From Fen-549 sp964636655 (GTDB lineage Bacteria; Actinomycetota; Thermoleophilia; Gaiellales; Gaiellaceae), in assembly GCA_964636655.1 (NCBI GenBank), contig CAZWTK010000057.1, positions 1-8,173 on the forward strand: 8,173 nucleotides of DNA, in the 5' to 3' direction. The notes beneath the pieces were generated by a model that saw nothing but the letters and a program-made list of their open reading frames with translations, was not told where the DNA came from and ran no database searches. How positions within the stretch are numbered: position 1 is the stretch's first letter; each line of letters begins with the position of its first letter. Both the position numbers and the translations under genes were made by a program. Positions 1-4,782 of this stretch are shown one piece after another.

Positions 1-292
1 AAGCTTTCGCCTGTGTCCTGGCCGCAGCTGGATTTGCCTGCCTCCGTCTCGGGGTCGGGGCTCGGATTGCCGCGAGCAGGTTAGCAGGGTGTTGGGACAA
101 GATCGGGGACTGCTCGACGCGAATCTCTGCCGTCTCTCGTCACGAAACCGTTGCTGGAGCTTATCGTCCTCTGGCGCCGGTCCCGGCCGTCCCCACCCGC
201 CGTCAGCCGTCATACTCAAGGCGCTCTACTCGTCATCCGCGACTCCTTCGCTACGGACGGCGACCAGGTCGTTGACCGAAAAGGAGAGATGG

Positions 293-736
293 ATGACGGG
301 AAAGAACGAATTCACACTGGAGGAGTGGGAGCTCGTTTTGGTCGGTCCGCCGAGCGCCGGTTGGATCGTGGTCGCGGCGCAACGCGGGGGCGTTTTCCGC
401 GAGACGTTCGCGATCGGCAACGCCTACACCGAGGCTCGCGGGCTATCCGGCAAGAGCCAGTTGCTCGACGAGATCGTCGGGGCCAGGTACGACCGCGCCC
501 ACACCCGCTATCGCTCGGCCGCCGAGATGAAACGAGGCGGCCTGAAAAACCTGGCAGATGCGGTCGCTCTGCTCGAGCAGAAGGCGACGCCCGAGGAGCT
601 CGGCGCCTACAAGCGCTTCGTCCTCACCGTCGCCGACAGGGTCGCAAGCGCTCACCGCGAGGAATACACGCTCGTCAGCCCTGCCGAGCAGGCGGCAATC
701 GACGAGATCGCTGCGGCGCTCGGCGCCGAGAGCTGA
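293..736 (+). CDS. Conserved hypothetical protein, about 147 aa, mostly helical
   Basis: I do not recognise a named function. The start is set at the ATG at 293, because AAGGAGAG at 281-288 lies 4 bases upstream; the reading frame stays open further 5' but without another good ribosome binding site. The product of about 147 aa opens with an acidic and aromatic stretch (FTLEEWELVL, residues 7-16), then a short hydrophobic segment (GWIVVAAQRGG, 23-33), a conserved-looking RETFAIGNAYTEAR (36-49), and a charged helical C-terminal half containing LLEQKATPEELGAYKRFV (93-110) and an Ala/Glu-rich end. There is no signal peptide, transmembrane helix, Cys cluster or catalytic motif. From memory, similar 150-aa proteins of unknown function occur in Thermoleophilia-type actinobacteria, and a TerB-like helical fold is possible but unproven. 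It converges with the ferredoxin gene, leaving only 9 bases between the two stop codons. Confidence 0.75.
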   Translation: MTGKNEFTLEEWELVLVGPPSAGWIVVAAQRGGVFRETFAIGNAYTEARGLSGKSQLLDEIVGARYDRAHTRYRSAAEMKRGGLKNLADAVALLEQKATPEELGAYKRFVLTVADRVASAHREEYTLVSPAEQAAIDEIAAALGAES

Positions 737-745
737 GCGCCGGAG

Positions 746-1114
746 CTACCCCTTACTGCCCCAGCGCCCTCGCGTCGTCGGAAGCCCGTGCGCCAGCCGG
801 TGGGCCTGCATGGCGTCGGCCTGGTAGGGGCGCAGGCGCAGGTCCGAGAGCGGTTTGGCGGTGCAGATCAGGGCGAAGCCGGCCCGCTTGTCCTCGGGGT
901 AGTAGCGGCGAGCGTCCGAGTTGTCGAGCTCGCCCGCGAGCACGCGCACCGCGCAGGCCAGGTCCCAGCCCTGCTCGCAGGACGAGGGCAGATCGAGCCC
1001 GGCGCGACGCGCAGCGTCCAGCACGTGCTCGTCGGCGCCGCAGCTGAAGCGGCGCGTCGAGCCGTCGGGCAGCTCGAGCTCGATCGTGAACGCCTCTGTT
1101 TGCTCTGGACTCAG
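746..1114 (-). CDS. Plant-type [2Fe-2S] ferredoxin-like protein with one cysteine replaced by Asp; no canonical start
   Basis: The frame encodes a plant-type ferredoxin fold of about 122 aa. It has an N-terminal beta segment (FTIELELPDGSTRRF, residues 9-23), then DEHVLDAARRAGLDLPSSC, the loop CEQGWDLAC (46-54), and the last ligand in LICTAKP (C84). The spacing C46-x4-D51-x2-C54-x29-C84 is exactly that of [2Fe-2S] ferredoxins, but position 51 is Asp (GAC, 964-962). A spare cysteine is at C25. The likely role is one-electron transfer in the cytoplasm. The gene follows the Dps-like ferritin in the same frame: after its TAA (1120-1118) come GCA and CTG. There is no ATG, GTG or TTG in frame until the GTG at 1024, which lies inside the domain. 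CTG at 1114 (reading MSPEQTEAFT) is my best start, with no Shine-Dalgarno; coupled re-initiation or readthrough are alternatives. The family call is strong, the start weak. Confidence 0.8.
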   Translation of the reverse strand: MSPEQTEAFTIELELPDGSTRRFSCGADEHVLDAARRAGLDLPSSCEQGWDLACAVRVLAGELDNSDARRYYPEDKRAGFALICTAKPLSDLRLRPYQADAMQAHRLAHGLPTTRGRWGSKG

Positions 1115-1117
1115 TGC

Positions 1118-1774
1118 TTATGGATTGTAGAAACCGCTGTTCTTCGAGTACGGCCCCTCACCCGGGGTACCGCGGCGGAAGTGCCCCGAGGGGTTGACCG
1201 CGCCGTCCCGCTCCATCGAGAGCAGCTCGATGAACCAGGCCTCGTGCTCGATCTCCTCCTGCAGGATCCGCGCCGCGATGTCGTAGGTGCGGTAGTCCTT
1301 GCCGAAGGTGATGTCGCAGACCTCCGACCAGGTTCTGACGGCGCAACGCTCGGCCTCCAGCAGCACCTCCAGGATCTCGGCGGCCTTCGGTCCCTTGCCC
1401 GCCGGCGCGTGCTTGCCGTCGGTGCCCGGCAGGTAAGCATCCGGGCAGCCGGCGCGATCGGCCAGTTCGCGCACGTCGTAGGGAATCGAGCCTCCCAGCT
1501 CGTAGATGCGCGGGGTGATCAGCTCGAAGTGAGCGCGATCCTCAAGCCGTGCGTCCTCGCAGATCTCCTTGTAGTCCTCGTGTCCGGCCAGGTACATGCG
1601 CAGGATCGTGTAGTAGTAGTAGGTGGTGAACTCGGCGCCGGCGGCGTCGATCAGCTTCTCGATCAACTCCGGCACGTTCACGCCGCGAGCGGCGACCTGC
1701 TCGACGCCTACTCGTTGCGTAACATCGCCGGCCTTGACCTTCCCCGCGGCATGGGGCTTTGGGCGCATCGCCAT
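1118..1774 (-). CDS. Dps-like ferritin superfamily protein (DPSL/thioferritin type), 218 aa
   Basis: The protein belongs to the Dps-like (DPSL) branch of the ferritin superfamily, whose members form dodecameric cages, oxidise Fe(II) with peroxide or oxygen and store iron. Visible signatures are AEFTTYYYYTILRMYL (residues 47-62, with E48), ARLEDRAHF (75-83, with E78 and H82), AERCAVRTWSEVC (141-153, with E142) and EEIEHEAWF (173-181, with E174 and H177), which together supply a di-iron site. The cysteines C110 (AGCPDAYLP), C144 and C153 match the Cys features of DPSL/thioferritin proteins. A Gly/Lys/Pro-rich insert lies at about 117-130. The start is the ATG at 1774, with GGGAGG (1785-1780) 5 bases upstream; the frame stays open for 69 more codons of Arg-rich, low-quality sequence that I reject. 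It is cytoplasmic, with no signal peptide. The ferredoxin lies directly downstream and may be its redox partner. Confidence 0.93.
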   Translation of the reverse strand: MAMRPKPHAAGKVKAGDVTQRVGVEQVAARGVNVPELIEKLIDAAGAEFTTYYYYTILRMYLAGHEDYKEICEDARLEDRAHFELITPRIYELGGSIPYDVRELADRAGCPDAYLPGTDGKHAPAGKGPKAAEILEVLLEAERCAVRTWSEVCDITFGKDYRTYDIAARILQEEIEHEAWFIELLSMERDGAVNPSGHFRRGTPGEGPYSKNSGFYNP

Positions 1775-1871
1775 TGTTTCCTCCCTGAACCAACCTCGCT
1801 TTGACGGTCGCTCGCTTCCTCCCCGCCCGGGCGACGGACCTAACCGCGCGAAGGACCGTCTAACCATCACG
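1775..1871 (-). promoter_or_regulatory. Leader/promoter region of the Dps-like gene with a short tandem motif
   Basis: This spacer between the hairpin and the Dps-like start carries the ribosome binding site (1785-1780) and probably the gene's own promoter. On the plus strand GGACC-TAACC occurs at 1836-1845 and GGACC-GTC-TAACC at 1853-1865, two spaced copies of the same words. They could be operator half-sites. I see no convincing -35/-10 pair, so this is a suggestion only. Confidence 0.3.
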
Positions 1872-1919
1872 CCGACGAAAGTCGACAAGCTCCCCGTCAG
1901 GGGAGCGGACTTTCGTCGG
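1872..1919 (-). terminator. Two-part perfect hairpin at the end of the zinc-ribbon gene
   Basis: CCGACGAAAGTC (1872-1883) pairs without mismatch with GACTTTCGTCGG (1908-1919), giving a 12-bp outer stem. Inside, GCTCCCC (1889-1895) pairs with GGGGAGC (1900-1906), a 7-bp stem closed by a GTCA loop. The outer arm overlaps the last codons of the zinc-ribbon gene, and its TGA lies in the inner loop and stem. It separates that gene from the Dps-like gene. There is no T-run on either side, so it would be a non-canonical terminator, an RNA stability element or a regulatory structure. Confidence 0.6.
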
Positions 1920-2160
1920 TTTCCCAGCAGTCGCACAGCGCCAGCGCCTCGCCGCAGCGCGGGCAGGTCTCGAACTCGCAACCGACGTGGTGCAGGCCGC
2001 CCGGATCGACGCCGCAGTCGCCGCAGGACTCGTTCGTGGGCTCGCCCTCCAGCGCGCCCCAGCGGATCCGCTCGTAGCGCCCGTCCACGAGCTCGACGTA
2101 GCGCTCCGTGCAGGACGAGGCGGTCAGCATCTCCCGACCGCAGACGGCGCAGATGGCCAT
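1897..2160 (-). CDS. Small cysteine-rich zinc-ribbon protein, 87 aa
   Basis: This 87-aa protein has ten cysteines, mostly in ribbon-like pairs: C4/C7 (CAVC), C17, C46/C49 (CGDC), C61, C66/C69 (CPRC) and C76/C78 (CDC). A His pair (H57, H58) follows the central knuckle. This fits two or three structural zinc sites. The middle (residues 20-36) is a charged segment with RYVELVDGRYERIRW. The order CxxC, HHxxC, CPRCG resembles small zinc-ribbon proteins of unknown function in many Gram-positive genomes. There is no enzyme motif, signal peptide or membrane segment. The ATG at 2160 has no obvious Shine-Dalgarno, and the gene begins 72 bases after the ammonium-channel stop, so it may be co-transcribed with it. 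The 3' end runs into a strong hairpin. I cannot assign a role. Confidence 0.8.
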   Translation of the reverse strand: MAICAVCGREMLTASSCTERYVELVDGRYERIRWGALEGEPTNESCGDCGVDPGGLHHVGCEFETCPRCGEALALCDCWETDESPLP

Positions 2161-2232
2161 ACGGGAATCGTAGTTGCCGCGAGAGCGATCGCCGCGCCCG
2201 TCCCCAGGACGAACGCGGCGACTCTCACGCTT

Positions 2233-3573
2233 CTATTTGGCGGCCGGAAGGCTGTACTTGGCGACCGCGTGCTCCAGATCGAGCGGGTGCTCCGGGTGCA
2301 GCAGGATGGCACCCTCGCCGTGCGTGTAGGCCTCCTCGCCGTGCTGGCTGACGTCCAGGCCCTGGCCCTCGTCGCTGACGTGTACGCGGATCCGCGCCAC
2401 CAGGCTCATCAGCTTGAGCAGCACGAACGTGCCGCAGAACGCGTAGACGGGTGCGGCCCCGGCCGCGAGCGCCTGGCGCCCGAGCTGAATCGGGTTTCCG
2501 AACAGCAGCCCGTCGCCGGTCAGGTTCCAGCTCGCCTGGGCGAACAGGCCGATGAAGAGGATCCCCGTGAAGCCGGCCAGACCGTGCGCCGCGAGCACGT
2601 CGAGCGTCTCATCGAGCCGGGTGCGCGGGCGCCAGACGATCAGCGTGTAGGCCGGCAAGGCCGCCAGAGCGCCGAGCAGGATGGCGCTCATCGGACTGAC
2701 GAAGCCGGCCGCCGGTGTGATCCCCACCGCGCCCACCACGATCGCCGTCGCCGCGCCGATCGCGGTTGCCTTGCGGCCGCGCAGGTAGTCGATCAGCATC
2801 CACACCGAGAGCGTCGCCGCGGGCGCGAGTAGCGTGTTGACGAAGGCCAGCGGTGCCTGGGCACCCGTGGTGAGCGCACTACCGGCGTTGAAGCCGAACC
2901 AGCCGAACCAGAGCAGGCTCGCCCCCAAGAGCGCGTAGACGCCGTTGTGGGGCAGGATCGCCTGCCGGCCAAAGTCCTTGCGCGCGCCAACCACCAAGGC
3001 CGCCGCCAGTGCCGAGAAGCCCGAAGCCATCTCCACCGGCACGCCGCCGGCGAAGTCCATCACGTGACGGTGTTGAAGCCAGCCGCCGCCCCAGACCCAG
3101 TGCGCCATCGGCGCGTAGATCAGGCACGACCACAGCGCCGCGAACAGAAGGAAGGCGCCGAAGCGCATCCGCTCGACCACGGCGCCCGAGATCAGCGCCG
3201 CGGTGATGATGCAGAACGAGGCCTGGAAGCAGACGAAGACGAGCTCCGGGATATGTAAGCCCGCGCGCGGACCGTTCGTCACGTTCCTGAGAAAGACGTT
3301 GTGCAGATCGCCGATGAAGCCGTTGCCCTTGTCGAACGCCAGCGAGTAGCCGATCGCGACCCAGGTGATACTGACCACGGCCATCGCGCCCAGGCTCATC
3401 ATGAAGGTGTTGAGGGCGTTCTTCGAGCGCACCAGCCCCGCGTAGAAGAGCCCGAGTGCTGGCGTCATCATCAGCACCAGCGCCGTCGCGACCATCATCC
3501 AGGCCGTGTCGCCGCTGTCGATACCGCTCTTTGCCGCCGCGAGCGGAAGGGGAAGGGAAATGAGATTGTGCAT
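2233..3573 (-). CDS. amtB: Ammonium channel/transporter (Amt/Mep/Rh family), Glu-His pore variant
   Basis: A 446-aa polytopic inner-membrane protein of the Amt family that conducts ammonium. Family marks in order are GLFYAGLVRSKN (residues 41-52), FQASFCIITAALISGAVVER (116-135, with the gate Phe F120), MAHWVWGGGWL (156-166), MDFAGG (172-177, with the conserved D173), LLWFGWFGFNAGSA (220-233) and AAHGLAGFTG (328-337, with H330). H330 matches the second pore histidine (E. coli H318). The first (E. coli H168, usually VVHI) is Glu here: VPVEMASG with E181 (GAG, 3033-3031). The cytoplasmic tail has the conserved GLDVSQHGEEAY, which docks PII in this family, and ends in a His/Glu-rich stretch. The ATG at 3573 follows the PII stop by 14 bases, so translation is probably coupled. 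Expression is expected to follow nitrogen status with PII. Confidence 0.97.
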   Translation of the reverse strand: MHNLISLPLPLAAAKSGIDSGDTAWMMVATALVLMMTPALGLFYAGLVRSKNALNTFMMSLGAMAVVSITWVAIGYSLAFDKGNGFIGDLHNVFLRNVTNGPRAGLHIPELVFVCFQASFCIITAALISGAVVERMRFGAFLLFAALWSCLIYAPMAHWVWGGGWLQHRHVMDFAGGVPVEMASGFSALAAALVVGARKDFGRQAILPHNGVYALLGASLLWFGWFGFNAGSALTTGAQAPLAFVNTLLAPAATLSVWMLIDYLRGRKATAIGAATAIVVGAVGITPAAGFVSPMSAILLGALAALPAYTLIVWRPRTRLDETLDVLAAHGLAGFTGILFIGLFAQASWNLTGDGLLFGNPIQLGRQALAAGAAPVYAFCGTFVLLKLMSLVARIRVHVSDEGQGLDVSQHGEEAYTHGEGAILLHPEHPLDLEHAVAKYSLPAAK

Positions 3574-3587
3574 GGTCTCGTTACCGC

Positions 3588-3938
3588 CTAGAGCACGGGT
3601 GTGACCGCGGCGGTGTCCTCCTCTCCGGTGCGAATGCGGACGACCTTCTCGACCGGCACGACGAAGATCTTTCCGTCGCCGACCTCGCCCGTCTGGGCGG
3701 CTTTCGCGATCGCCTCCACGGTCGGCTCGACGAAGTTGTCGGACACTCCGACCTCGAAGCGAACCTTCTCGTACAGCTCCATCTTCACCGTCGTTCCGCG
3801 GTAGGTCTCGACGAAGTCCGTCTCTCCACCGTGGCCGCGGATCCGGCTCATCGAGAGGCCACGCACCTCCGTGCGATAGAGCGCCTCTAGCACGTCATTC
3901 GCCTTCTCAGGACGAACGATCCCGATAACTAGCTTCAT
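3588..3938 (-). CDS. glnK: Nitrogen regulatory protein PII (GlnK/GlnB family) with an altered T-loop
   Basis: A 116-aa PII protein whose numbering aligns one to one with E. coli GlnB. Trimeric PII proteins sense ATP/ADP and 2-oxoglutarate and plug ammonium channels. Conserved parts are the start MKLVIGIVRPEK, ETYRGTT at the T-loop base (Y46, R47, G48), K58, the signature QTGEVGDGKIFV (82-93, with G87 and K90) and RIRTGEED (101-108). The T-loop differs: position 51, the Tyr uridylylated or adenylylated in many bacteria, is Val, and position 39, the Gln that helps bind Mg-2-oxoglutarate, is Glu. The start at 3938 has GGGGAG (3951-3946) 7 bases upstream; the frame extends 34 codons further 5' without family similarity. 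It lies 14 bases before amtB in one operon. The absence of Y51 argues against the usual nucleotidylylation switch. Confidence 0.96.
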   Translation of the reverse strand: MKLVIGIVRPEKANDVLEALYRTEVRGLSMSRIRGHGGETDFVETYRGTTVKMELYEKVRFEVGVSDNFVEPTVEAIAKAAQTGEVGDGKIFVVPVEKVVRIRTGEEDTAAVTPVL

Positions 3939-4104
3939 CTTTTTTCTCCCCATCCTGGAAGTGGCAACAATCGAGTGAACGCTTGAACTCGAGCGCCCCC
4001 GGACGAGTAGATCTCCGAGACCGCTCGAAGGACCGCACATCCGCGGATCGCTCTTCGTCGAGCAGTCTCAAAAGAGACGCTTTACCATATCACGGCCATT
4101 CCCC

Positions 4105-4168
4105 GGGGATCAGGTCTTGCAGGCAACAGGCCGGAGGTGCGCCTGTGTTGCACGCAAGATCTGACCCC
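4105..4168. repeat. 64-bp imperfect palindrome, REP/MITE-like
   Basis: The left arm begins GGGGATCAGGTCTTGCAGGC and continues AACAGGC (4105-4131). The right arm, GCCTGTGTTGCACGCAAG then ATCTGACCCC (4141-4168), is its near reverse complement with a few mismatches and 1-2 base shifts. They are separated by CGGAGGTGC. Palindromes ending in GGGGTCAG/ATCTTGC-like words are, as I recall, typical of dispersed REP-type elements moved by IS200-like Y1 transposases (RAYT), but only one copy is visible here and no transposase is present. Confidence 0.55.
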
Positions 4169-4243
4169 AAGGCCCGGCGAGCCGGTTCGGGACCCATGAG
4201 CCCGGCGTATGACATCGCCAAGTAAGTGTTGTGCGCCTGGTCC

Positions 4244-4274
4244 TTGACTTCGAGTGCGCTCTAGCTCATACCAT
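4244..4274 (+). promoter_or_regulatory. MerR-type promoter/operator with a 19-bp spacer
   Basis: TTGACT (4244-4249) and TACCAT (4269-4274) form a -35/-10 pair separated by 19 bases, the over-long spacing typical of promoters activated by MerR-family proteins. The spacer holds the dyad-like GAGTGCGCTC (4252-4261), close to the GGAGTGCACTCC class of MerR operators. It directly precedes the MerR gene, so autoregulation and control of the whole operon are likely. Transcription should start about 7 bases past the -10, around 4281-4282, that is, at the start codon itself. Confidence 0.7.
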
Positions 4275-4281
4275 GAGGTTC

Positions 4282-4695
4282 ATGGATCGCACCTACACGA
4301 TCAGGGAGGCCGCCGCCGAGACCGGCGTCACGGCCTACACGCTCCGCTACTACGAGCGTATCGGGCTGCTCGAGCCGATCGGCCGCGAGCCGGGCGGCCA
4401 CCGCCGCTACGGCGAGGCGGACATCTACTCCGTTCGCTTCCTGACGATGCTGCGGGCTACCGGCATGCCGATTCGCGACATGCTCGTCTTCATGCAGCTG
4501 ACCAGGACCGGTGACGAGACGGTGAGCGAGCGGGCCGAGCTGCTCGAACGTCATCAACGCGAGCTGCAGTCTCGACTGAAGGGGCTTGCCGGGCATATGG
4601 AGGTGCTCGAGCGCAAGATCGCCTGGTATCGGCAGCGCGAACGTGAGCTTGAGGCCGAGAAGCAGGAAGCCCCCGCCCTCAGCGCCGTCGGCTAG
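4282..4695 (+). CDS. MerR-family transcriptional regulator, 137 aa, cysteine-free
   Basis: This is a MerR-family activator/repressor. The winged helix-turn-helix is YTIREAAAETGVTAYTLRYY (residues 5-24), followed by ERIGLLEPIGREPGGHRRY (25-43) with the wing and the DIYSVRFLTMLRATGMPI region (47-64). A long dimerisation coiled coil rich in Glu/Arg/Leu follows (about 83-127). There is no C-terminal ligand-binding domain and no cysteine anywhere, so it cannot sense metals or electrophiles through thiols as some relatives do. I chose the ATG at 4282 rather than 4273 or the GTG at 4231, because the promoter -10 (TACCAT) covers the 4273 codon and places the transcript start at about 4282, implying a leaderless mRNA. 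The reductase and AhpD-like genes follow on the same strand, and this protein probably regulates them and itself. Confidence 0.93.
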   Translation: MDRTYTIREAAAETGVTAYTLRYYERIGLLEPIGREPGGHRRYGEADIYSVRFLTMLRATGMPIRDMLVFMQLTRTGDETVSERAELLERHQRELQSRLKGLAGHMEVLERKIAWYRQRERELEAEKQEAPALSAVG

Positions 4696-4782
4696 CTGCG
4701 ATCGAGTCCGAGGTAGTTCCCGCGACGCGGGCGGCCACCGCTTGCCCGTACCCACTATCAGGTCACGAAACGAGGAGAGAAG

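Larger units (their letters stand above)
3939..4281. promoter_or_regulatory. Divergent intergenic region between glnK and the MerR operon
   Basis: About 340 bases without a convincing gene. From left to right it holds the glnK ribosome binding site (3951-3946), a small perfect hairpin GTCTC-AAAA-GAGAC (4065-4078), a 64-bp imperfect palindrome (4105-4168), a short CCGGC-GA-GCCGG inverted repeat (4173-4184), and the MerR-type promoter (4244-4274). The glnK promoter must lie here on the minus strand, but I cannot pick a firm -35/-10 pair. No reading frame in the region resembles a protein. Confidence 0.6.

Noticed and set aside
1..280. Possible gene end or RNA gene in the left edge
   Set aside because: One frame ends at 84 with no recognisable motif, and I see no tRNA or rRNA features. 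Too little sequence to call anything.
89..292. 5' extension of the first plus-strand gene to an earlier start
   Set aside because: The extension is Ser/Arg-rich and not protein-like, while ATG 293 has a strong ribosome binding site at the right distance.
788..1804. 338-codon open frame on the plus strand
   Set aside because: It is antisense to the ferredoxin and Dps-like genes, both of which have clear family motifs. The translation is Arg/Val/Leu-biased with no family features, as expected of a GC-rich shadow frame.
1775..1981. 69-residue N-terminal extension of the Dps-like protein
   Set aside because: It is low-complexity and Arg-rich, crosses the hairpin and overlaps the zinc-ribbon gene. 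ATG 1774 has GGGAGG 5 bases upstream and matches family starts.
1987..2832. 281-codon plus-strand frame
   Set aside because: Antisense to amtB and the zinc-ribbon gene; no recognisable motif.
3939..4040. 34-residue N-terminal extension of PII
   Set aside because: PII proteins begin with the MK(L/K)... strand. ATG 3938 has a good ribosome binding site, and the extension shows no similarity.
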